13,293 nucleotides of DNA from Planctomycetales bacterium (lineage in GTDB: Bacteria > Planctomycetota > Phycisphaerae > SM23-33): assembly GCA_030631125.1 (NCBI GenBank), contig DAOVLS010000030.1:1-13293 (forward strand), in the 5' to 3' direction. Below the pieces are notes generated by a model. That model was given only the letters and a program-made list of their open reading frames with translations. It did not search any database and had not been told where the DNA came from. Both the position numbers and the translations under genes were made by a program. Position 1 is the stretch's first letter. Each line of letters opens with the position of its first letter. Positions 7,868-13,293 of the stretch are shown here, in pieces.

Positions 7868-9009
7868 ACGTAGAAGTCCTGCGAGTTCTGGTGGTGGACG
7901 ACGAACCGGGCATGCGCCTGGGCACCGAGCGTGCGATGCGCGATTTCGAGGTGTCCGCGCCGTGTATCGACAGCACAATCCGCTTCGACATTTCCCAGGC
8001 GGAAGCGGGTGAAGAAGCCCTCGACATGATCACCGCCCAATGCCCGGACATCCTCCTTCTGGACCACAAACTTCCCGGTATCAGCGGGCTCGACGTCCTT
8101 GAGAAGATCGCCGGCAGAAGCGACACGCTGCTGACGATAATGATCACCGCTTATGCGTCGCTGGACGTTGCAATCAACGCCACGAAGCGCGGGGCGTACG
8201 ACTTCCTCGCCAAGCCCTTCACGCCGGACGAACTCAAGGCCGCCGTCGCCAAGGCGGCCAGGCACCTGGCGCTGCAGCGACAGGCGCGGCGCCTGGCGGA
8301 AGAAAAACGCCAGGTCCGATTCCAGTTCATCTCGGTACTTGCGCACGAACTCAAAGCGCCGATTTCCACGATCGAGGGATATATCCGAATCGTCGAGGAA
8401 CGGTCCGCCGGCGACGACCAGGCTGTGTACGACCGCATGTTGAGCCGCAGCCTGGTGCGGCTGGAAGGTATGCGAAAACTGATCGACGACCTGCTGGACC
8501 TGACCCGCATCGAATCAGGTCAGAAAAAACGCGACCTGGCTGAGACGGACGTATCCGCCGTCGCCACCGATGCGATCGAAGCCTTCGCCCCAGCCGCCGC
8601 CGAGAAGAACGTTACTGTCGAAATTCACTGCGACGGGCCGTTGATGATGCAGGCCGACAGGGAAGAGATCGAAATTATCCTGAACAACCTCATCTCAAAC
8701 GCCGTCAAGTACAACCGTCCCGGCGGGCGAGTGGACGTAACACTGTCGGCCGGCGACAACGACGTTACCATCGCCGTCGCCGATACGGGTATTGGAATGA
8801 CGAACGAGGATGCCGGACGGTTGTTCGGCGAGTTCGTGCGGATCAAAAACCCCCAAACTCGCAACATCCTCGGCAGCGGGCTGGGACTTTCGATCGTCAA
8901 AAAACTCGCAGACCTCTACGGCGGAGAGGCGACCGTTACCAGCGAACCGGACGCCGGAAGCACCTTCACCGTTACACTCCAACGAATACAGGAAACGCAG
9001 CAAGGATGA
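7864..9009 (+). CDS. Receiver-histidine kinase hybrid (REC-HisKA-HATPase)
   Basis: A soluble 381-residue protein with a receiver at the N-terminus (D12/D13, phospho-acceptor D67, T95, K117-P118), a short helical linker (about 130-152), a HisKA domain with H161 in AHELKAP, and an ATPase domain with N275/N279 (NNLISN), DTGIGM from 307 and GSGLGLSIVKK from 337. There is no separate sensor domain, so its input is most likely phosphorylation of its own receiver, which makes it a second-tier kinase. The receiver has a roughly ten-residue extension (about 31-43) before its second strand. The start codon overlaps the stop of the second regulator (ATGA), and its own stop overlaps the hydE start in the same way. 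Role in the hydrogenase signalling chain is inferred from position; its final target is unknown. Confidence 0.9.
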   Translation: MNVEVLRVLVVDDEPGMRLGTERAMRDFEVSAPCIDSTIRFDISQAEAGEEALDMITAQCPDILLLDHKLPGISGLDVLEKIAGRSDTLLTIMITAYASLDVAINATKRGAYDFLAKPFTPDELKAAVAKAARHLALQRQARRLAEEKRQVRFQFISVLAHELKAPISTIEGYIRIVEERSAGDDQAVYDRMLSRSLVRLEGMRKLIDDLLDLTRIESGQKKRDLAETDVSAVATDAIEAFAPAAAEKNVTVEIHCDGPLMMQADREEIEIILNNLISNAVKYNRPGGRVDVTLSAGDNDVTIAVADTGIGMTNEDAGRLFGEFVRIKNPQTRNILGSGLGLSIVKKLADLYGGEATVTSEPDAGSTFTVTLQRIQETQQG

Positions 9010-10064
9010 ACTTCAATGAGATACACAACTGGCTGCGTGAATCCGACGACCGCCGATTGACCGAATTGTGGCGGACGGCGGACGACGTGCGCCGCCGGAA
9101 CGTCGGCGACGAAGTCCACCTTCGCGGGTTGACGGAGTTCTCGAATCACTGCGTTCGCAGGTGTGCGTACTGCGGGCTGGGCGCGCACAATCGAGGCCTC
9201 GAACGCTACCGGATGAACGCCGACGAAATCCTCGCCTGCGCCGACAAGGCCGTCGAACTCGGATACGGTACGATTGTCCTCCAGTCCGGTCAGGATAGCG
9301 GGACTTCGGCGCAATGGTTTGCCGAGGTCATTACCGAAATCAGGAAGCGGACCCCGCTGGTCGTTACACTGGGCCTCGGTGAGCGAAGCGCCGACGAACT
9401 TGCCCTCTGGCGTCAAGCCGGCGCCGGTCGATACCTGCTGCGGTTTGAGACGTCCGACAGGGCGCTCTACGAGAGAATTCATCCCGACCTGGACGGCGTG
9501 CGGTCCGACCGAATCGCCATTCTGCACCAATTGCGCGGACTCGGATACGAGGCCGGAAGCGGCGTGATGATAGGCCTGCCGGGGCAAACTTACGAAACCC
9601 TCGCGCGTGACATCGAGTTATTCGGCGAACTCGACCTGGACATGATCGGTTCAGGCCCGTTCATTCCCAATCCGCACACCCCGCCGGCCCGCAGCGCCGA
9701 GGAGCAGGTCCCCAACAGCGAAATAATGTCCTACAAGGTCATCGCCCTGACCCGCCTCGTATGCCCGCGAGCGAACATTCCCGCAACGACCGCCGTGGCT
9801 ACGCTCAACAGCCGGGCGGGATACGAACTTGGCCTTCAGCGGGGCGCAAACGTGGTTATGCCCAACATCACGCCGCCGCAATACAGGAAACTGTACGAGA
9901 TATACCCCTCCAAAGCCGGCGTCGAACAGGACGAAAATTATCACATCCTGCTGAAAGAACGCATCCTCGCCATCGGCAGACGAGCCGGTACGGGGCGGGG
10001 CGATTCGCTGAATTACATAAACCGCCGCCACGCGAATAAGGAGGCAGCAACATGTGCGCGCTAG
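9006..10064 (+). CDS. hydE: [FeFe]-hydrogenase maturase HydE (radical SAM)
   Basis: A 352-residue radical-SAM enzyme needed to build the dithiomethylamine-bridged diiron part of the H-cluster, acting with HydG and HydF. The SAM-binding 4Fe-4S motif is C49-x3-C53-x2-C56 (NHCVRRCAYCGL), preceded by the family's VGDEVHLRGLTEFSN. Other HydE hallmarks: RYRM, TIVLQSGQD, RYLLRFET, GSGVMIGLPGQT, the GPFIPNPHTP segment and ATTAVATL, then ANVVMPNITP. The N-terminus is some 20 residues shorter than in the Thermotoga protein, and the C-terminus lacks the Cys cluster that binds a second, non-essential Fe-S centre there. The ATG overlaps the stop of the hybrid kinase; AGGA lies about 12 bases upstream, a somewhat long spacing. 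The last 13 bases overlap hydG. Confidence 0.96.
   Translation: MNFNEIHNWLRESDDRRLTELWRTADDVRRRNVGDEVHLRGLTEFSNHCVRRCAYCGLGAHNRGLERYRMNADEILACADKAVELGYGTIVLQSGQDSGTSAQWFAEVITEIRKRTPLVVTLGLGERSADELALWRQAGAGRYLLRFETSDRALYERIHPDLDGVRSDRIAILHQLRGLGYEAGSGVMIGLPGQTYETLARDIELFGELDLDMIGSGPFIPNPHTPPARSAEEQVPNSEIMSYKVIALTRLVCPRANIPATTAVATLNSRAGYELGLQRGANVVMPNITPPQYRKLYEIYPSKAGVEQDENYHILLKERILAIGRRAGTGRGDSLNYINRRHANKEAATCAR
10038..10044 (+). promoter_or_regulatory. Strong ribosome binding site of hydG inside hydE
   Basis: AAGGAGG, a near-perfect Shine-Dalgarno, seven bases before the ATG at 10052. It lies within the last codons of hydE and fixes the hydG start although the genes overlap by 13 bases in different frames. 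Confidence 0.75.
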
Positions 10065-11473
10065 CGGAAATGACGTTGAGCGGGTCGGCGGTCGATTTCA
10101 TCGACGATACCGCGCTGGCGGAACTGTTGGCCGACGCCCAAAGCGACCCTGTGCGCGTGCGGGAGATAATCGCCAAGAGTCTCGACAAGCAGCCGCTGAA
10201 CGTCGAGGAAACCGCGGCGCTTCTCGCGGCAGGGGACGAACTCGTCGAGGAGATATTCGACGCCGCCCGCCAACTGAAGCGAAAGGTGTACGGAAACCGC
10301 ATCGTCCTGTTCGCACCGCTTTACGTGGGGAACCAGTGCGTCAATGACTGCCGATATTGTGCATTCCGACGGTCGAATACGGACGCCATCCGACGGACAT
10401 TGAGCAGCGACGAGCTCCGCCGACAGGTCGAAGCGCTGGAAAACGCCGGGCATAAGCGGCTGATTCTCGTATTCGGTGAACATCCCGATTATGACGCCGA
10501 TTTCATCGCCGATACCGTCCGGCAGGTGTACTCCATAAAGGTCGGCCACGGCAGCATACGCCGAGTCAATATCAACGCTGCGCCGATGGACTACGACGGT
10601 TACCGCAAGGTCAAGGACGCCGGCATCGGCACGTACCAGATATTTCAGGAGACTTACCACCACGCGACCTACGCGAAGATGCACCCAGCCGGGACCCGCA
10701 AGGGCGATTTCCTCTGGCGGCTGGACGGGTTGAACCGGGCCTTCGAAGCCGGACTTGACGACGTTGGAATCGGCGCGCTGTTCGGGCTGGCCGACTGGCG
10801 GTTCGATGTGCTGGGGCTGGTGTCTCATTCTCTGTATTTGCAAAATCGATACGGTGTCGGGCCGCATACGATCAGTTTTCCCCGTATGAGACCGGCAGCG
10901 GGTGTTAATCTGGACGAGAGCAATTTCGTCGGCGATTACGATTTCAAGCGCCTCGTGGCGATCCTCCGCCTGGCCGTTCCGTACACCGGAATGATACTGA
11001 CGGCACGTGAGGAACCCGAACTTCGCCGGGAAGTAATGGCCTTCGGCGTCTCGCAGATCGACGCCGGAAGCAGGATCGAGATCGGCGGATACACCGAGGC
11101 AGGAGACGCCCAGGTCATGGAGCGCGAGCAGTTCACCCTCGGCGACATCCGCCCGCTGGACGAAGTCGTCCGCGAACTGCTTACCGACGGATACATCCCC
11201 AGTTGGTGTACCGCCTGCTATCGCCTCGGCCGGACGGGCGAGCACTTTATGGAGTTCGCCGTCCCCGGCTTCATCAAGCGGTACTGCACACCGAACGCCC
11301 TTTCGACGCTGACGGAATACCTCACCGACTACGCCTCGGACGAAACCCGCGCCGTCGGCGAGAAGGCAGTCCTGGCCGAACTGGACAAACTGCCCGGCTC
11401 GCAACAGAAGGAAGAATTACTGAACCGCCTCGAACGCATCCGGGAAACGGAAGACCGCGACTTGTATTTCTAA
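10052..11473 (+). CDS. hydG: [FeFe]-hydrogenase maturase HydG (radical SAM tyrosine lyase)
   Basis: A 473-residue radical-SAM enzyme that cleaves tyrosine to give the CO and cyanide ligands of the H-cluster, delivered as an iron-CO-CN synthon. The N-terminal SAM cluster motif is C96-x3-C100-x2-C103 (NQCVNDCRYCAFRR). The C-terminal auxiliary cluster motif specific to HydG, absent in the related ThiH, is C386-x2-C389-x22-C412 (SWCTACYR...KRYC). Other family blocks are LILVFGEHP, RRVNINAAPMD, QIFQETYHHATY and VGPHTISFPRMRPA. Length matches the family. A strong ribosome site at 10038-10044 supports the start. It is flanked by hydE and hydF and ends 13 bases before hydF, completing the maturation block E-G-F. 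Confidence 0.97.
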   Translation: MCALAEMTLSGSAVDFIDDTALAELLADAQSDPVRVREIIAKSLDKQPLNVEETAALLAAGDELVEEIFDAARQLKRKVYGNRIVLFAPLYVGNQCVNDCRYCAFRRSNTDAIRRTLSSDELRRQVEALENAGHKRLILVFGEHPDYDADFIADTVRQVYSIKVGHGSIRRVNINAAPMDYDGYRKVKDAGIGTYQIFQETYHHATYAKMHPAGTRKGDFLWRLDGLNRAFEAGLDDVGIGALFGLADWRFDVLGLVSHSLYLQNRYGVGPHTISFPRMRPAAGVNLDESNFVGDYDFKRLVAILRLAVPYTGMILTAREEPELRREVMAFGVSQIDAGSRIEIGGYTEAGDAQVMEREQFTLGDIRPLDEVVRELLTDGYIPSWCTACYRLGRTGEHFMEFAVPGFIKRYCTPNALSTLTEYLTDYASDETRAVGEKAVLAELDKLPGSQQKEELLNRLERIRETEDRDLYF

Positions 11474-11474
11474 C

Positions 11475-11480
11475 AGAGGA
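11475..11480 (+). promoter_or_regulatory. Ribosome binding site supporting the TTG start of hydF
   Basis: AGAGGA immediately after the hydG stop codon, six bases before the TTG at 11487. The next residues (RKTPKGLRLHIGLFG) match the normal HydF N-terminus and there is no nearby in-frame ATG, so TTG is taken as the start. Confidence 0.6.
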
Positions 11481-11486
11481 TAGCGA

Positions 11487-12716
11487 TTGAGAAAGACACC
11501 TAAAGGATTACGTTTGCACATAGGTCTTTTCGGCCGGCGGAACGTCGGAAAGTCGTCGGTGCTTAACGCGATGACACGCCAGAGCGTTTCTATAGTTTCC
11601 CACGTTGCGGGTACGACTACCGATCCGGTCGAGAAGCCGATGGAACTGCTGCCCATCGGGCCGGTATTGTTCATCGACACTGCCGGTATCGACGACGCCG
11701 GCGCGCTGGGCGAATTGCGAGTGGCCAAGACCCGTCTGATTTTCGACCGCACGGACGTCGGCGTGATTGTCGTGGAGGCAGGGCAGTGGGGCGAATTTGA
11801 GGAGGGGATACTCCAGGAACTCGAATCGCGCCACATTCCCGTCATCGTCATTTTCAACAAGTCCGATATCGCCGAGCCTGATCCCGATCTGGAGGGTCGC
11901 CTGAAGGACGAGGGCGTATTTACAATCCGCACCGTCGCTACGGAGGGCAAAGGCATCCTCGATTTGCGGGAAGCCCTTATCAAGGCGACGCCCGATGAGT
12001 TCATTAACACCCCGGCCATTGTCGGCGACCTCGTGCCGGATGGCGAATTAGTCGTCCTGGTCGTTCCGATTGACCTGGAAGCGCCCAAGGGTCGGCTTAT
12101 CCTGCCGCAGGTACAGACAATACGCGATATTCTCGATGCGGATCAGTACTGTGTGGTTGTCAAGGATGATCGGCTGTCGGCGGCGCTGGGGCGTCTGAAG
12201 CGTCCACCGGCGCTGGTCGTTACCGACTCGCAAGCCTTCGACAGGGTGGCTGCCGACACGCCCGACGACGTGCCGCTGACGAGTTTTTCGATACTCTTCG
12301 CGCGGTTCAAGGGCGATCTGAACGAGTTCGTCCGAGGTACGATGGCCATTGAAGACCTCAATCCGGGCGACCATATCCTTGTGGCTGAATCCTGCTCGCA
12401 TCACCCGATCGCCGACGACATCGGGCGCGTGAAGATTCCACACTGGCTGAAGCAGTACGTAGGCGGCGACCTGCGATTCTCGCACGTCCAGGGGCATGAT
12501 TTCCCCGACGACCTTTCACCGTACCGGATGGTTATTCATTGCGGCGCGTGCATGTGGAACCGTCGCGAGATGCTCTCGCGTATCCTGCGTTGCCGGAACG
12601 CCGGCGTGCCGATTACCAACTACGGGCTGACCATTGCCTATTCTCTGGGCAGTTTCGAGCGGATACTCAGGCCGTTTCCCTCGGCGCTCGAGGCCTACAA
12701 TAAAATGCGTCGATGA
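11487..12716 (+). CDS. hydF: [FeFe]-hydrogenase maturation GTPase HydF
   Basis: A 409-residue scaffold GTPase on which the diiron subcluster is assembled before transfer to apo-HydA. The N-terminal G-domain has the P-loop at 16-24 (GRRNVGKSS), the TTTD switch near 43-46, D64-TAG67, and N124-KSD127. The C-terminal cluster-binding part has C303-x-H305 (ESCSHHP) and C352-x2-C355 (HCGAC), the three-Cys/His pattern of HydF. The start codon is TTG, supported by AGAGGA six bases upstream and by homology at the first residues. It is the last gene of the cluster; the stop at 12714 is followed by repeat-rich DNA with no further convincing gene. No frameshift or missing key residue is seen. Confidence 0.96.
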   Translation: MRKTPKGLRLHIGLFGRRNVGKSSVLNAMTRQSVSIVSHVAGTTTDPVEKPMELLPIGPVLFIDTAGIDDAGALGELRVAKTRLIFDRTDVGVIVVEAGQWGEFEEGILQELESRHIPVIVIFNKSDIAEPDPDLEGRLKDEGVFTIRTVATEGKGILDLREALIKATPDEFINTPAIVGDLVPDGELVVLVVPIDLEAPKGRLILPQVQTIRDILDADQYCVVVKDDRLSAALGRLKRPPALVVTDSQAFDRVAADTPDDVPLTSFSILFARFKGDLNEFVRGTMAIEDLNPGDHILVAESCSHHPIADDIGRVKIPHWLKQYVGGDLRFSHVQGHDFPDDLSPYRMVIHCGACMWNRREMLSRILRCRNAGVPITNYGLTIAYSLGSFERILRPFPSALEAYNKMRR

Positions 12717-12723
12717 CCTTTTT

Positions 12724-12737
12724 GAAGACTCGTCTTC
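12724..12737. other. Short perfect hairpin just downstream of hydF
   Basis: GAAGAC and GTCTTC form a six-pair stem with a two-base gap, beginning eight bases after the hydF stop. A run of five T precedes it but none follows, so it does not look like an intrinsic terminator of the operon. A second small stem, AGCCG/CGGCT with loop ACGC, is at 12758-12771. Either could act on transcript ends, but this is not shown. Confidence 0.4.
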
Positions 12738-12789
12738 GCCACTCTCCGTCGCCAGGTAGCCGACGCCGGCTTCAGCGCATAAACGGCAG

Positions 12790-12899
12790 GGAACCAAACG
12801 GAACCAGTCGGAACCAAACGGAACCAAACGGAACCATTCGGAACGAATGGGAACCGTTGGGAACCATTTGGAACGATTCGGAACCGTTGGGAACGGAGT
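12790..12899. repeat. Tandem array of 11 ten-base units (GGAACCNNNN)
   Basis: Eleven successive units of exactly ten bases, all starting GGAAC; eight read GGAACC and three GGAACG. The last four bases vary (AAAC three times, ATTC twice, GTTG twice, and others). Units 5-7 and 8-10 are near-copies of one another (27 of 30 positions), which points to duplication of a three-unit block. The strict period close to one DNA turn places the GGAAC motif on the same helical face each time. Confidence 0.9.
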
Positions 12900-12974
12900 C
12901 AAAATCTGTAACTCTTTGTGCGGTAAGCAGTTGCGATTTCGGGGTCGTTTTTTCGTCCATTTTGAAAACCCGCC

Positions 12975-13019
12975 CTTGCCTGACTTGCCTATCTTGCTCA
13001 TCTTGCCGTATTCGCCATG
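12975..13019. repeat. Tandem array of five nine-base units (CTTGCCNNN)
   Basis: Five degenerate units of nine bases: CTTGCCTGA, CTTGCCTAT, CTTGCTCAT, CTTGCCGTA and TTCGCCATG. The core CTTGC is kept in the first four. It follows the ten-base array after about 75 bases of ordinary sequence. Confidence 0.65.
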
Positions 13020-13020
13020 C

Positions 13021-13034
13021 CTCGCTGAAGCGAG
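13021..13034. other. Short perfect hairpin between the nine- and eight-base arrays
   Basis: CTCGCT and AGCGAG form a six-pair stem around GA. The middle resembles the GCGAAGGC side of the hairpin element further right, but similarity is too short to call it a copy. Confidence 0.4.
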
Positions 13035-13055
13035 CACGCCAACAGACTGGTCAAT

Positions 13056-13087
13056 CAGTTGATCGGTAAATCAGTAAATCGGTAAAT
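13056..13087. repeat. Tandem array of four eight-base units (CRGTAAAT)
   Basis: Units CAGTTGAT, CGGTAAAT, CAGTAAAT and CGGTAAAT follow each other directly, with a partial fifth (CGGATCCG) after them. The array is AT-richer than its surroundings. Confidence 0.75.
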
Positions 13088-13141
13088 CGGATCCGGGTTC
13101 TGTTTTTCTGTTTTTCCCAAGTCCCTAAACCCAAGCCTGCC

Positions 13142-13163
13142 ACGCCGTAGCCTTGACGAAGGC
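13142..13163. repeat. 22-base hairpin element, copy 1
   Basis: Begins ACGCCGTA and ends with the inverted repeat GCCTT-GACG-AAGGC (13150-13163), a five-pair stem with a four-base loop. Twenty of 22 bases match the copy at 13272. It lies between two CCCAAGTCCC direct repeats (13116-13125 and 13168-13177). Confidence 0.75.
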
Positions 13164-13245
13164 GGGTCCCAAGTCCCTTCTCTGGTCTTTATTCACTTGT
13201 CAAACACTTCACCGTTCGATCCCAAACATCGGGACTCACGGCAGG

Positions 13246-13270
13246 CCAGGGGCGCTATATCGCCCCTTGG
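13246..13270. other. GC-rich hairpin
   Basis: AGGGGCG and CGCCCCT pair perfectly around CTATAT (13248-13267); the stem can be extended outward by CC/GG with one bulged T. No T tract follows, so a rho-independent terminator is not supported. It directly precedes the second copy of the 22-base element. Confidence 0.5.
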
Positions 13271-13271
13271 G

Positions 13272-13293
13272 ACGCCGTAGCCTTAGCGAAGGC
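13272..13293. repeat. 22-base hairpin element, copy 2 (at window edge)
   Basis: Same start (ACGCCGTA) and same stem GCCTT/AAGGC as copy 1, with loop AGCG in place of GACG. The window ends on the last base of the element, which is what one would see if an assembly broke at a dispersed repeat. Confidence 0.75.

Larger units (their letters stand above)
12717..13293. other. Repeat-rich intergenic region after hydF
   Basis: About 577 bases with no gene I can support. Reading frames here are short, open through the tandem repeats, and give low-complexity products without recognisable motifs. Contents from left to right: a small hairpin just after hydF, a 10-base tandem array, a 9-base array, an 8-base array, a T-rich stretch with two copies of CTGTTTTT, two copies of CCCAAGTCCC around a hairpin element, a GC-rich stem, and a second copy of the hairpin element at the window edge. 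Base composition is less GC-biased than in the genes. No clear promoter or intrinsic terminator with a T tract was found. Confidence 0.7.

Noticed and set aside
10061..11404. Long minus-strand open frame opposite hydG
   Set aside because: Antisense shadow of a well-supported gene; no family motifs.
12724..12737. Intrinsic terminator directly after hydF
   Set aside because: The stem is short and the T run is before, not after it on the + strand; the GC-rich stem at 13246-13270 also lacks a T tract.
12790..12899. CRISPR array
   Set aside because: Units are ten bases with only four variable bases; there are no spacers of the needed length and no cas genes.
12516..13037. Minus-strand open frame across the hydF end and the repeat region
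   Set aside because: Half is antisense to hydF and the rest is repeat translation; no domain is recognisable.
12713..13069. Forward open frame of 118 codons overlapping the hydF stop by four bases
   Set aside because: It runs through the ten- and nine-base tandem repeats, has low-complexity translation and no motif or ribosome site of its own beyond the overlap; the frame is open because a ten-base repeat cycles through frames without stops.

Overview
The window holds one long, same-strand gene cluster for an [FeFe]-hydrogenase, followed by about 580 bases of repeat-rich, apparently non-coding DNA. The content (oxygen-sensitive H-cluster enzyme, electron-bifurcating type flavoprotein, three radical-SAM/GTPase maturases) points to a strict anaerobe with fermentative or H2-exchanging metabolism. 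GC is moderately high. The short hairpin and tandem repeats at the right end remind me of anaerobic Planctomycetota (Phycisphaerae-like) genomes, but that placement is a weak inference from pattern memory, not shown by the sequence.

Layout, all on the + strand: (1) positions 1-3213, a HydB/NuoF-type NADH-binding flavoprotein fused to an NfnB/GltD-type FAD- and NADPH-binding module, probably cut off at its 5' end; (2) 3255-4979, the catalytic [FeFe]-hydrogenase HydA; (3) 5022-5456, a single-domain response regulator; (4) 5465-7462, a histidine kinase whose sensor part is a ferredoxin plus an H-cluster domain plus a further 4Fe-4S module; (5) 7484-7867, a second single-domain response regulator; (6) 7864-9009, a receiver-histidine kinase hybrid; (7) 9006-10064 hydE, (8) 10052-11473 hydG, (9) 11487-12716 hydF, the full H-cluster maturation set. 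Gaps are at most 42 bases and several neighbours overlap, so this looks like one transcript whose promoter lies left of the window.

How it may work together (inference): HydA exchanges H2, electrons and ferredoxin; the fused HydB-NfnB protein would pass electrons to NAD through an FMN site and to NADP through a separate FAD site, linking hydrogenase and transhydrogenase activities. HydE, HydG and HydF build the H-cluster both for HydA and for the H-cluster-like sensor kinase. The kinase would report H2 or redox state to the two receiver proteins and the receiver-kinase hybrid. No DNA-binding or other output domain is encoded here, so the end target of this pathway is unknown. No HydC (NuoE-like) gene is visible; if present it lies upstream.

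The right end (12717-13293) carries three neighbouring tandem arrays with periods of 10, 9 and 8 bases, several short hairpins, and two copies of a 22-base hairpin element, the second ending exactly at the window edge.
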